Below are positions 49,591 through 62,200 of a DNA stretch of 64,000 nucleotides, one piece after another. The stretch spans positions 1-64,000 of the forward strand of contig NW_026251439.1 in the NCBI RefSeq assembly GCF_025118155.1. The letters run 5' to 3'. The position numbers and the translations under genes were made by a program. The notes beneath the pieces were generated by a model. The model did not search any database. It was not told where the DNA came from and saw only the letters and a program-made list of their open reading frames with translations. Position 1 is the first letter of the stretch. Every line of letters begins with the position of its first letter. This DNA comes from Cokeromyces recurvatus. Taxonomy: Eukaryota > Mucoromycota > Mucoromycetes > Mucorales > Mucoraceae.

Positions 49591-52122
49591 TTAAGATAGA
49601 TCATATTCATAAACCTTTTTATTATCTACATTCTTGGCATCTAAAGGATCAATAGCACTTTCGTAAGATTTTGGCTGTTCCTGAAAACTGACTGGCTTTT
49701 TACTACTAGTATGAATAAAACTAGTCCTCCTTCGAGAAGATGGCTTGGTAGTACCAAGCAATAATCCTTTATCTGCTTCATTGAATAGATGATCAGAATG
49801 GATATTTGTGTTATTGTCACTATGATTATTTGATACCCATTTAAATTTTTGAGTAGAGGTCGCCCTTTTAAGATTCGGTAATTGAAGATCTGGATCTGAC
49901 AAAAGATCTTCGATTCGATATTTAATATGCTGTTTGGGCGGTGTTGGCGTTGTTGGTACGTAGGGAGTAAACTGTAAAGGCTTACTCTTTTCATTATCTT
50001 CAGTTAGTAATGATGGTGAAGTAAACGATCTATTGTTTAGCTTTGGCGGAGGTAGAGCAGCTATTTCAGTACGGTCAACAAGGTCCCATTCATCACTAGG
50101 AGGTGATGATGATTCATTTTTTTCAAACTGTGAAATTACACTAGAGTCTAATTGGGTCTGTTTTCCGAGTAAGACATCACGTATATGCTTAAGACCTGCA
50201 AGTGCTGTGATAATCGTCATATCATTAGGACTTTCTTCAAATGATATTTTTTGATGAGTATTAGCGTGATTGTTTTTATCAGAAGGTGTTATATCGTCGC
50301 CTTCTTCGTTATCATCATCTGTCCCATTTTCCATTTTAGATTCTTCTTTTTTTAAAGTCATTTCTTCTTTTTCAGACGAAGGAAATAGTTCATTCTCCAA
50401 AAGTCGAATACATGTTGCCATCATCTCACCCATTTGATGATTGATAGAACTCTGTTGCTGTGTTGGAGTGTTATGCTTGAGTGATGATAATGGTTTTTGC
50501 AATGATGATGATTGCTCAGATTTATGTGTTGTGATTATACGTTCAATAGTAGAAGGAAATTCAGACGAAACTGTAGAATGTCTTGGTCCTAATCCATCCT
50601 GAGGTCTACTACTACCCAAAATATTCTCTCCAAACGTATTTACATTTTTCTATTTTTTTTTCATCTTTATAAACAATAATTGTAACAAACAACATACAAT
50701 TAAACTTACTTGGACGGTGCCCATAACACCAGCAATAGCTCTATTTAAATCTCTCACTTGTGGATTCTTCATCACATTATTCGTAAGTCTCGAGAAACTC
50801 TCAAAACCTTGCGAGCCTTTATGGCTTAAAGGTGGATGTTGTCTCATTGAATCTGTAAATATATCATTAGACATACTTTTACGAGGTTCCTTTCCTGATC
50901 GAACATCATTTTGCTGTAATATATGTAAAGCAGTATCTGTTGACAAATTTTCTTGCAAATATTTCGCTTGTTCAACTAATGAAGCGGGTTTCGAAATAGG
51001 AGGTGGACGCATTAATAAGCTTAAGCATTCTGCATAATCCTTTTGCAATACTATAATGGAGTTTTTGAATTTTAATGATAAAACATCATCTGTATTCCAG
51101 GTACTTACATAAATCCCTCATATGTAAAAGGATCACTAAACATATATATTCCACAATCTGAAGCGTTGGATCTTGAGCAAATATAGCGTCCCATAATTTT
51201 AATAATTCATAAATATCAAATTCTCTTCCAAAAAGTAAACGAATCCAACGACTATAGAATAGAAAAGAAAAAAAATAGATATATATATGTATATACATGT
51301 ATATATTAGACCTATATCTTTCTATTATTCTTATTATTATTACAGTCCATATAGTTGTGGTTCAATACCAAAATTTTCTAAATGTTGATATAATAATGGA
51401 TCTACAGTACGAAGATAATGATGATGTATACGATAGCATGTCATTACTATAGGATTTAATCGAGCACTCTAAAGAAAAAAAAAAGGGGGGAAGGGAGGGG
51501 GTAAATACATTTAAAGAAATATATCGTAAATATATTCTATTTTACTTCGGTAGGCTTAGGTATATCATTATTGGCCATAGATAATAGATCCGACTATACA
51601 GAGATATGTCAAAGTTAAAATGATAGCTGTATATACATGCAATTTATGTATGCATACCTTAATTTTGTTGTTTGTAGATATATTTTTCTTTTTATTCAGT
51701 ATGTCATCATTAAACTCATACCATGATTTACCATATTTCATAAGTTTATTAAACAAAATATAAGCATCATGTTCTATAAAATTGGAATTCAATACTTGAA
51801 CCATTAACTTAGTAGCAGGACTAAAATAAAATAAGCATAAATTGTAAATACATAACATTAAAGCAAGCAAGTAAGCAAGCATGTTTACTTACTCTGATGA
51901 ATCATAATCCAGTTTCGATTGATCTATACTTTCTAAGGCAAGTACCCAATACAACGGAGCTAATAACTCATGCATTCCTTGTCGGTAAGATACATCTTCA
52001 TTTAATTTACAATAAATAAATAAAATATCAGTTAAACTTTGTTGTACTTGATTGTCTCGGAAGAAGTCTATATCAGGAAACCTTTAAAAAGAAATAGGGT
52101 CATATACATATAAACATTACTT

Positions 52123-52154
<32 letters not shown>

Positions 52155-52828
52155 GTATATTTGTGTGTGTGTGTATGTGTGTGTATGTGTTAAAACTTTA
52201 CGTGCGTTCTACATCCTGCTGAATCACTTTACGTATTTCAGCATCAATAAAGTACTGCTGCCATGGGTTCTGTTATGTATAATAATAATAATAATAATAA
52301 TTATATATTTGTATATGTTTTATGCATATAACACATTTAAATACATACACTGTCATTTAGAGCAAGTGGATTATTATCTGAAAGATCATCTTCATTTTTT
52401 TCACTATTCTTCATTTTTTTCGTAGGTTCTTCAATATATTTTCGTTTAAGATCTCCATATTCTTGTCGTTCCTTTAACTGCAAGGAAGACCAAGTTGAAA
52501 CTTCTAGAGTAGGAAGATAACCAAGAAATATCTAACAAAGCATACACACAAGAATATAAGTATACATATAAAACGCTCTTTCTTTCTTTTCGTGTATATC
52601 TAGAAACCTTCCAGCAAACTGAACGTAATCCACTTTGACAAACAGTTCCTGCTATAGCTCGATGTCTGAGTGAATTGAGAGATAAATTGGGGTCATTAAA
52701 AATGACATCCCATGCTTTTCTATTTTTATGTATTAAAACCCATTTGACCAATGCATGTTTTATAAAAATATATATTTTTTTTGTATTATTATTATTATTT
52801 ACCGTTTGGTTTCAAGTACATTGCTCAT
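49591..52828 (-). CDS. TBC-domain RabGAP, TBC1D5-like
   Basis: About ten exons starting MSNVLETKRKAWDVIFNDPN. The TBC domain is recognised by LRHRAIAGTVCQSGLRSVCW, NPWQQYFIDAEIRKVIQQDVERTFPD with the catalytic arginine finger (IQQDVERT), FFRDNQVQQSLTDILFIYC, and the glutamine finger in SYRQGMHELLAPLYWVL. The block GIEPQLYGLRWIRLLFGREF is typical of TBC1D5. Those proteins are GAPs for Rab7-type GTPases and work with retromer and autophagy factors on endosomes. The C-terminal 450 residues are disordered, Ser/Glu/Lys-rich, with an acidic patch. Many short introns, several with TA-rich microsatellites, interrupt the TBC region. The terminal exons lie at 51048-50710 and 50649-49591. Confidence 0.85.
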
Positions 52829-53001
52829 TATTATTTTAAATAAATATATACGTAATAATAAAAAAATAAAAAAAAATAAAGATACAATAATAAATGTTAG
52901 TCTTTTTATTAGTGAAAAATAAATAGCGGAAAATCAAATGCTTCTTCTTCTTCTTCTTCGCTTGATGGTGGATTTATTATCAATATTTTTATTTTATTAT
53001 T

Positions 53002-54262
53002 TTAAGCATTGATTCCCCAATCTCCTACTATTTTCATTGCTTCTTCATCTCCATTAGCTAGTTTGGCACCATCTTCTCCTCCAAGAACATCAGCAACACA
53101 CTTCCAAGGATCACGTGATCCTCCCCATTTCAGTAAATGATCTCTAAACGCTTGTCCTCTTTCCCTATTAAATGGATTTTTCTCAAAGCTTGTCTCCCAA
53201 ATACGTTTTGCTAACGCTCTATCAAATAGATAAGAATAATAATTGGACCCATATCCAAATAGGTGTCCAAATTGAACCGGCCACATAGTTCCTGATACAC
53301 TAGGAAACAGTCCCATCTGATCTTGCAAACGATGCCATTCCTTTACACTAGAAAATGATGAGCAATTCACCTTATCTGAATGATATACTTGATCCACAAG
53401 AGCCATCAAAATTTGACTATTCACTTCAAGGCTTTTGAATCGTTGTCGTGACTCTGCAAGTGAATGAAGAGTATCTGATGGGATCGTCTTGTTTGAAAAA
53501 GATTGTAGAACTTGTGGATGCCATACGAATTGTTCCATTAAGATAGACGGTAGCTCAACAAAATCTGAGGCGCAACGTGTTCCTGCCACGTTATGAAAAT
53601 CTGTTCGGCCTAACATGGAATGCATGGCATGTCCCATTTCATGAAATAATGTCTCAATTTCCATCAACGATAAATAGGTAGGCTGGCTTGTCGTAAAATC
53701 GCACGTAAGGACAATAGCAGGTAGTTGATAAAGTCCCTCTTGACCTCGAATTCTTTCTCCCGTTAAAATAGAATTACCTTGATACCCATTAATACCACTA
53801 TACTTGATATCATTCTGAAGATCATCATTATCAACACGTCTTGAGGTACGAATTGTATAATGGGCAGCACTCGTTGTTTTATGCGGACGTGCAAAAAGAT
53901 CACAATAAATAGTACCAATCTTACCTTCTTCTTCACAAACCACATCTAATTTTCTCACTTGTTCATGCCAGGCTTCACCTGGTTTTAAGGGAACATGTTG
54001 AAACTCAACACCATAAAGTTGCTTAAAGAGCCCCGAAAGTGTTTGAATAACAGAGCCTAATGAGAAATAAGGTGTTGTAACAGGTGTTCGATGAATTGAG
54101 TTATAACAGTTCATGTAATATTCACGATCCCAAGCTTGTATCTTATTATATAAGGCAGATTGGTGTAATTCGGTTTGTTTCATGTTTTGTAATTTTTCCA
54201 AATCTTTTTTAAAAGCAGGCGCTTGATGTCTTAATAATGTTTTCAAGAATGTTTCAACGTTT

Positions 54263-54309
<47 letters not shown>

Positions 54310-55438
54310 AAGGCATATATTCAGTGTTCCTAATTCCTTAATTATCATTTTTAAACACTTACTAGGGCTTTTTGCCATTTTATCTAATAATTGCAATTCA
54401 GCATAAGATGATCTTCCTACTAAAGTGGCTAAACGAGCTCTTGTTCGCATCAATTCCTCTAGTACCATTATACTTTCTTTTGTTGCTGAGTTCATTGCCT
54501 CATAAACAAGTCGTCGTACAGATTCATTTTTTACATACTTGAGAATCATTCGACATTCATTTGAATCTGTTGATATATAAGAAAATCCTCCCTTTCCAGG
54601 TAATGATTCTATTACATTTGAATTAAGCCCGACTAATGATTGAGTTGGAATACGAACGTGATGAACTGATCGAGGATTCATTTGAATAAAATCACGACCT
54701 AATTGAATTATTTGATCTGAAAGTAAAACGTATTCTTCCTTCTTCTGCTTTGGTAAATGAATGCCTGATTTTTCGAAATCGCGCAAAAATGCAATAGCAG
54801 CTGCATGCTCATCAGGTTTAAACTGATTAACAATAGACTTGTCAGCAAGTACCATAGACAAAACCTACAGGACAAAAATGTTTAATTTCTTTTCTTTTTT
54901 TTTTAAAACTGTATTTAATTCGTTTTAATAATAATGAATAAACCTGGTGAAGTCGAGCATCTATATTTAGAGTATGCATATACGAACACAGATCACTATA
55001 AGCTTTATTAGCAGCCTCCATCATGTTCCGATCAGGATGTGCGTTTCGAGTGAATTCTGCAATATCAATCACACTACAAAGGGTATCTGATAGTCGATCA
55101 AGGTTTTTTACAACTTTCTGCATTTCTTCGAGTCCATTCTTGGGCGCATTAGATATACGCTCAACAATCAGTTGGGCTCGTTGAATAGCTTGCTTAGTAG
55201 CATTATCGATACTTTGTGGATTTGCAAAATAAGGATTTTCAAAAAGCCCTACTGGTGTTGATGCATTAGTAGATTGTGTATGTTTCCAGGCTTGAGGATC
55301 GTCAAAAATCAAACGAATCGAATTATCTTTATGAAGTGATTCAAAAGTCTGACGTCGTATAGTGACATAATTGCGTGATGCAAATAAAGAAGCTGTTTGT
55401 TTTATTACATTACGTCTAGTGGAAATTGACATCCACAT
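53002..55438 (-). CDS. OCT1: mitochondrial intermediate peptidase (MIP/Oct1)
   Basis: Three exons. The start MWMSISTRRNVIKQTASLFA is a mitochondrial presequence. The all-helical thimet-oligopeptidase fold follows, with FENPYFANPQSIDNATKQAI and SRDFIQMNP-like segments. The zinc site is FHEMGHAMHSMLGRTDF (HExxH), with the downstream glutamate in DFVELPSILMEQF. FGYGSNYYSYLFDRALAK near the end is characteristic of the M3 family. The peptidase removes an octapeptide from some matrix precursors after the main processing peptidase has cut. One intron (after KMAKSP) ends in a long poly(T/A) run of about 35 bp. The coding sequence appears intact. It is divergent from the Pan1-like gene with 161 bp between starts. 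Confidence 0.95.
54266..54312. repeat. poly(T)/poly(A) tract in OCT1 intron
   Basis: A T run of about 37 bp followed by nine A residues, inside the last intron of the minus-strand OCT1 gene adjacent to its acceptor. Confidence 0.85.
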
Positions 55439-55599
55439 TATTTAATTTGATTAAATAAAAAATGGAAGATATTATGCCCCCTTCTCTTTTTAAACAACAA
55501 TTATTGATGTAATAAAACTCCGATATAAAGCGCTGTTTTATATGAAAGGTTTAATTACACTTTTTTTTCCTTTTTTTTTCCTCTTTTCTCGATAAGAAT
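55439..55599. promoter_or_regulatory. bidirectional promoter between OCT1 and the Pan1-like gene
   Basis: Only 161 bp lie between divergent start codons. It contains TATAA-like and T-rich elements (TTTTTTTTCC repeats just before the Pan1 ATG). No specific binding site is claimed. Confidence 0.5.
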
Positions 55600-57814
55600 A
55601 TGGCGGGACCATCCAAAGGCAAACAAATAATAATAATAAAAATACCTGATAATTAAATAACTTGTTTTAAATAGGAATTCAGTTGAGTTTTCTTGCCCAA
55701 GTAGACCAAAATAAATATGAAATGATCTTTGCTCAAGTTGCGGGAGGAAGTCATGTTTTGACGGGTAAATCTCAGTAAGCTGTAGCAAAATAAAAGTAAA
55801 AAGTCTATTTCTTCTTATTCTTCTTTTTTTTTAAAAAAAAATCATAGCACATGAAGCTAAGGAAGTTCTTTCCCGGTCAAACATTGGTGATGATAACCTT
55901 GCACAAATATGGTAAGAAAACAGTTGGTAATCCTATTTTTTTTTTCATTAATTGTTATTATTATCATTATAAATATGAAAAAGGGATTTATCTAATGTGA
56001 CAGGACAACCTCAACTTACATTTCCCGAATTTGCAACAGCCATGTATCTTACTTCAATGAAAATGTCAGGCAGTACCATTCCTCGTGCTTTACCAGACAG
56101 TATTCGTAATGAATTACGAAACGCTGTTTCCATCATCACTAATTCATCTTCAGCACTTACATTAAATAATCCACAATCTACACTACATTCATCTATATCG
56201 ACTCAACCAACAGGATATAACCCTAGCCCTAGACAACTACCACCTCAAGTGGCTATGCCCTCTGGTATGTTGAACAATACACTCAACTTTACAAACCGCA
56301 TGATGCCCCAATCCTCTTACTACACACCACCCACTTCCTTTGAAGCTCTTTCATCTTCCGTCAAAATTCCTTGGGCCGTCACTGATGAAGAAAAAAAACA
56401 GTACACTAAAATTTTTAAAGCTTGGGACACAGAGAAGAGGGGTATACTCACTGGTGAAAAAGCAAAGGAAATCTTTTCTCAATCTGGATTACCGCAAAAT
56501 GTGCTTATGCAAATTTGGTAAGAAGTAAAACAAATAAATATACATATATTAATGGGATAGGCTTATCATAGGAATTTATCAGATCCTAATAATCAAGGTA
56601 AACTGAATGTGGATGAATTTGCGGTAGCTATGCATTTAATCTATCGAAAGTTAAACGGTTATAATTTACCTGAGACATTACCACCTGAGTTAATACCACC
56701 TTCAACTCGCGATTTGAATGAAAGTGTGAGTCATTTAAAGAACTCTATCTTGCAAGATATTGCCAAGAAACGTCAGTTGGCTAATTTTAGATCCACACCT
56801 TCTGAATCTCCCAAGACAGCACAAAAGAAGGAAAAGGAAGATACGGATGTGGGCTATGTCTCGAGTGCACGTCGTATGGGCCCTGACAGAACACGTACAC
56901 GTGATCTCTCTCTTCGTAGTAGTAGTAGTAGTAGTTCCTCAAATAATAATAGTAGTAGTTACGGCTATCGTGGTAAGCAAACACGTATCTTTGATCTTCG
57001 CAAAGAAATTGAAGAGAAAAGACGATATATCAAAGAACTTGAAGAAGAAGCAAAGGAGCCAATTGCAAAGCCTTATACAGCATTATCATCTTTAGAGAAA
57101 AGAGAGATTGATGGACTTAAAGAGAGAATAAGAGAATTACAGATTGAGATTTCCAAGACAGGTGGTGAACAGTCAAGAGATGCATGGGATGAATATATTG
57201 CTAAATCAACTGAGCTAGCAAGTCTAGCAGAACAAGAGAAGACACTTGAAGATGAAATTGAATATATATTGGATGCCACTTTAAAGGGAGGGTTATTGGT
57301 GCGACTCAATGAGACAGAGGATGATTTAAAGGAAAGAAAGATAAAGGCTTTAAAACAAGAAGCAAATACAACAACTAACTTCATGCCACTTAACATTGTC
57401 GGTATAGGGCCTAATGGTGAAGTTACAGAGAGTGATCGAATTAAAGCAAAGGCAAAGGCTATGGTAGCAGCTCGTATGGGGAAATTGACGGGTAAAAGTA
57501 TCAACCAAGCTGAAATCGATAAAATTAATGAGGAAAGAGAAGAGTTTAGACTGTATGCGGATTCAATTGCATCTGAACTGAATAGAATGGAAGAAGCAGT
57601 GAAAACGATTCGTCTAGAAATGAGCATGATTGGTTTAGATATTCGAAAGCAAGACCAAGATCAAAAGAAGATTGAGGAACGTGCTCAATTTGAATATGGC
57701 GATCATGTGGCAAAGGATCTAAAACAATTTATTGAGGAGCTCAAATATGATGCTGCTTTAGCAAAGGCGCCTGAAGTAGATCCTTCCTTTGAATCTCGAT
57801 TCCCAGAATTTTAA
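55600..57814 (+). CDS. EH-domain endocytic protein, Pan1-like (short form)
   Basis: Five exons give 649 residues. EH domain 1 spans residues 10-105 ([52 protein letters not shown]). After a Ser/Pro/Gln linker, EH domain 2 starts at [20 protein letters not shown] and includes [20 protein letters not shown] and [20 protein letters not shown]. The distal half is a Glu/Lys-rich coiled coil ending [14 protein letters not shown] domains bind NPF motifs of cargo adaptors such as epsins. The domain order and the [13 protein letters not shown] segment after EH2 match fungal Pan1, which organises Arp2/3 activation at endocytic sites. Yeast Pan1 is about twice as long and ends in WH2 and proline-rich segments; these are absent here. 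The first intron (55619-55674) uses a GC donor, and the whole model stays in frame only with that choice. Confidence 0.85.
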
Positions 57815-57948
57815 TAAATAATATAGATAATATGATTATATAAGAAACACGCTAAATGAAAAAAAAAAAAGAAAGAAATACATGCAAAGAATATTACTAT
57901 TACAGACAAGCTAAATGATTAATGATTTCATTTTATTTATTTTTTTTT

Positions 57949-58794
57949 TTAATCTATTTTTCTGTCTTGTAATAATGGGAAATGAAGATGCTTTAGTGGG
58001 TTTTCTTTTCCTACAAGATCCCTCCAATAAGCCAACTCATATCCTAATTGATCAGGATGAATGTCTTTAAAGTTATTTGCAATAATCTCTAATAATAAAT
58101 CATACAATTCTTGATATCCATTTCTATTTAAATGTAATCCATCCAACATAAATTCTGATAGGTCGCGACCTTCGCCTTCAGCAGTCTTCTTCATGATACG
58201 GGTCCAAATATCAGCTACCACCACATCTGCCCTCTGGCCAACCTGTCTGACGCATTCAGCATAACGACTAGCCGCTTCGTTTGTACGGTTCAAGACATCC
58301 CCTTGCTCCTCACAACGCTTTTTCCATTGCACTTCGTTAATAGGAGGAGGTGTGATCAAGATGAGTCTTAGGGTAGGGTTGTAAAATCGCGAAGCAGGTG
58401 ATCGAACAAGGTCAATCATGGCTAAAAGATTCGATTCAAAGCGGTCAAGAGGCACGTGTTGAGGACTCATGGGTAAAGCAGCATCGTTCGCACCAAAGAA
58501 AATGGTCATGAGATGAATCCTACAGGCCTGTGCCTCTTGCTCTTTTACAGTAGGTAACAATTGTCGTAAAATGGGTAATGCCCAATCTGTATTGTAACCT
58601 GAAAACCCTCGATTAATCACATCTACTTTGCGAACATAGGCCTACATTGCAAAAAAAAAAAAAAAAAAAAAAAGTATTATACTTTATGGATATGTTGAAA
58701 CAGAACAAAAAAAAATAAGTTTATGGTTTACATTAGCTAAAAGGGCACCATAACCCAGTAATTGAGGATCAAAACTAAACTAGAATAGCAGTTA

Positions 58795-58843
<49 letters not shown>

Positions 58844-58996
58844 AATAATCATTTTCAACAGTATATTAAACCTGAGTAATTGAGTCCTTTTAAGAGAAAA
58901 AAAAAGGGTTAATAATAATAGTTTAAATTTAGAATAAAAGCAAAATAACATTACTCCAAACAAAATTATTTGGTTGTAAGGATGAGTGGATGCCAT
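57949..58996 (-). CDS. IAH1: GDSL esterase, isoamyl-acetate hydrolase (IAH1) type
   Basis: Four exons (58996-58955, 58886-58872, 58779-58732, 58641-57949) give 265 residues starting MASTHPYNQIILFGDSITQF. The SGNH blocks are complete: GDSIT with the nucleophilic Ser, GFSGYNT, FFGANDA, and DGLHLNRNGY with the catalytic Asp-His pair. IAH1 enzymes hydrolyse small acetate esters such as isoamyl acetate; the fungal family is cytosolic and lacks a signal peptide, as here. Exon 2 is only 15 nt and encodes DSITQ, so the catalytic serine sits in a microexon. The introns around it contain long poly(A/T) tracts (58797-58841 and 59017-59051 nearby). It is tail-to-tail with the Pan1-like gene, the stops being 135 bp apart. 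Confidence 0.93.
58797..58841. repeat. poly(T) tract in IAH1 intron 2
   Basis: About 43 T residues on the + strand (A on the coding strand) fill half of the intron between the microexon and exon 3. Confidence 0.9.
58872..58886 (-). other. 15-nt microexon carrying the catalytic serine of IAH1
   Basis: TTAAAAG precedes and GTTTAATA follows this segment on the minus strand. It codes DSITQ exactly in frame with exon 1 (ending LFG) and exon 3 (starting FSFDPQLLGYG). Confidence 0.85.
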
Positions 58997-59012
58997 TACT
59001 TTTGTGTATAGA

Positions 59013-59016
<4 letters not shown>

Positions 59017-59051
<35 letters not shown>
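59017..59051. repeat. poly(A) tract upstream of IAH1
   Basis: About 35 A residues lying some 20 bp upstream of the minus-strand IAH1 start codon, so a poly(T) promoter element for that gene. Confidence 0.9.
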
Positions 59052-59054
<3 letters not shown>

Positions 59055-59273
59055 AGCGGCTTTACTGTTAGATAAAATATTAAACGCATTACTGCTATAC
59101 TTTATTGTATAAATTGTCTATATTAGTTATTATTAAATATATTCAAGCATTTCTTTTCTTTCTTTTTTTTTCTTTTAGATATAAAAATAACTACAAATGT
59201 ACATCTACGTATACATATACATATACATATATATTATATAGGTATTAAATGTAATAGAATTCGTATGCTTATT

Positions 59274-62200
59274 TTAATTAAGTCTATTGATAAAAAAGAA
59301 TAATGAATAAACCATTTTTTGTTGAAATTTAAACTCAAAATACTTACGTTCCTTTACAGTACTTGCTACCGCACAAACAGGGTATCTTATCAGCTTCAAT
59401 TGGGAATTTATAATCATATGTAATTTCCTCTCCAGGTTCAATATCTCGATTTGCGTAAATAACAATCTTTTTTTGTTTATCTACTGTAATAATCTTTGCA
59501 CTACAATTAGGCTATCAAATAATAATAATAATGTTAATATTTATGTCAATTCTATAAGACTCTTTTTCTACTTTACTGCACAACAATGATTAATAAATCG
59601 AGCTACATTTCCACATTTAGTTGCATCAATTACAGTATCATCATCCACACGAAACAAATAACTACTGCCAATACCACATCTCTCATATTTCTTTTCTCTT
59701 TCCTCAGCTACTTGTTGACGAATAATTTCTCCTACATACTCAATCACCATATCATTCATATCAATATGCTCTTCTGCATAAAGTCCCCAATCATGAATAG
59801 GTGACCTAGCAAATCTCAATTGCTTTTTACGACTCATAAGTTGATTAAATTTCAAAATATCTGAATCAATCGTCTTCTTTTGTAATTCAATGCCCATTGC
59901 TAATCGTCGGTTATTGACTCGAGTTGCTCTTGATGTAATTCGATTATTTGAAGGTGATGAGACGGGTTCAGGTGTACTATTACTTAGTTCTGGTTCTATT
60001 GTTGCTGTTGAGGCTGTACGTGTTGTTGTACTTTTAGGTATAGCCTTTTTAGCATCATTTATGCCACGAACACGAGCACATCCACCTTTAATTACATTTG
60101 TTATAGGTTCTTTTAACTCATAACCTGCTCTCTCTAATAAAGCCCCACGCAAAAATGCAAAATCTTCTGGATCTTTAATTTGATTCATAGGATCCCATTC
60201 AGGTGGTTCGTCTAGTTTCTCTGGGAGCTCTATTAATTCTTCACTATCCGATTCATCCATTGTAGCTAAAAGCATCTTTTCCATTTCCTCTTTACTCAAT
60301 TGTTCTGTTTCATCTGTTTCATAATAATCAGAACTTGCTACACTTGTTTCCCTTGTTGCTGCCTCTTCTTTTATCTCATAAATTCGTTCAAGTAGTGGCT
60401 CTTCTTCAGTTAAAGTCGTCTTATTTTTCTGTATCTGTTTCTTTTTATGTGTCTTTTTGATTCTTGTCTTTGTGTCATATTCGTTATCTGTATATTCATC
60501 ATCATCATCATCAATCTCATGTAATTTTGATTTTTTTATCGTCTTCTTTATCTTCCTTGTTGTTTGTGTTGAATTAACACGTCTACGCTTTTTCCTTTGA
60601 GAACTAACATCATCCTCCACAATAAAGTCATCCTCTGATTCGCTCTCTACTGTACTACTCTTTTGTCGTAATTGTTTTAAAAAGTCTTCGTATCCAACGT
60701 CCTCACTCTTGGATTCATCATCACTACTAAGATAGTCCCGCAAACGAAATGGCTGACGGCCTTTCGTTGTCGGTTTTTTCACTTTAGTGTCTATTTCTTC
60801 TTCTTCTTCAAGACCTGAATGATATTCACCATCTTCAGAGCTAGAAGAGGATGAAAAAATGCGTGGCGATGAGGATATTGAAGTTGTCTCTTCTTTCTTT
60901 ACTTGTTCTAAAGTCTGTGAGATAACGGTATCATGCTGTCTTGATACTACTGCTTCTTCTTCTCCCTCTTCTTCTTCTTCAGCCGTTGATGAAAAAGTAG
61001 AAATAGAATAAAGATCGTGATAGGATTTGCCATTACGCTTCAAAGAAGTTAATAACAAGGAAGACTTCTTTTTGAAATGAGGCAACTTTTTTGTTATATT
61101 GTTAGACGAAATAACAGACTCAACTATCTTTTCCTTTGAATCGATGATTTGATCAGGACTCGACACGATACGTGACATCTCGTGTTTTCGTACCTCTCTC
61201 ATTGATTTTAAATGATCGTAAATCGTAGGTCCAACGATACGGTTCTTCAAATCTTTCAAGAAAACATCTGCTAATTGATTAAAGAGTAGCTCTTTAGCAG
61301 TCATTGGTGTATGGCGATTGACAGTAGTATTCTGACTTATTTTATGATTGGAAAGACTACTAGCGACTTCATTAGATGATGGTTCATTTAAATGAAATAC
61401 TCCATTGACTACTGAATCAGACCCATTTTGCTTTGATAACGTTGTTCTCTCTGATACATCCTTTAATGTAATTGATAATTTATATCCCATCAGGATTTGT
61501 TTATTTGTCTCATCAAAGGCCCTTTTCGCTATTGTTAACGAATCAAATACAATAAACCAATCCTCTTCATCATGATAAATATCGATATAATCGTAATAAT
61601 AGTACATCTTTTTTAATTCTTCCAAGACACCTCTTACAAATGGTAAACATTCTCTTGAGATGATTAACTTTGGATGCACAATACGATGTGGTGTTGATGA
61701 ATTCGACTTTCTTCTTTTATCATCATAACTATCTATATGAGTTGATGTGGGTCGACGTCTTTTATTACTACTACTGCTACGACTACTGTTAGCAGGGCTT
61801 GGGCTTCTACTATATCTATCATATGAGTCAAGACTTGGACTTCTTCTATCATAATAATGAGAAGATCGATATCGTCGTAATGAATAATGTTCAGGAGAAT
61901 GATGGCGTCGTGGAGATAAATAACGATGATAAGAATAATATCTAGATGGTATTCGCTCATCTCGATAATGATCACGCGAAGAACGAGAATAATGTCGACC
62001 ATCCCAATAGTCATCTGCATCTTCAGAATAATGATGATATCTTCTATTACTGCCACTACCACTACCACTATAATAATCATAATAAGAATGATGATGATGA
62101 TGATGATGTCGACTATTATATAGAGGTGTATTAGATGAGCGATGATTACTAACTAAAGAAGGACTCCTTGATTCTTGTGACGGTAAAGAAGGTGGTCTGT

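Noticed and set aside
57073..57627. 184-residue minus frame opposite the Pan1-like coiled coil
   Set aside because: Ser/Ile/Leu-rich antisense of Glu/Lys/Arg-rich coiled-coil codons; a classic shadow.
61733..62134. Frames rich in Ile/Val or Thr/Ile around the Set1 linker
   Set aside because: They are other-frame readings of the ATC/GAT/TAT-rich Arg-Tyr-Asp linker of Set1 between its RNA-binding regions.
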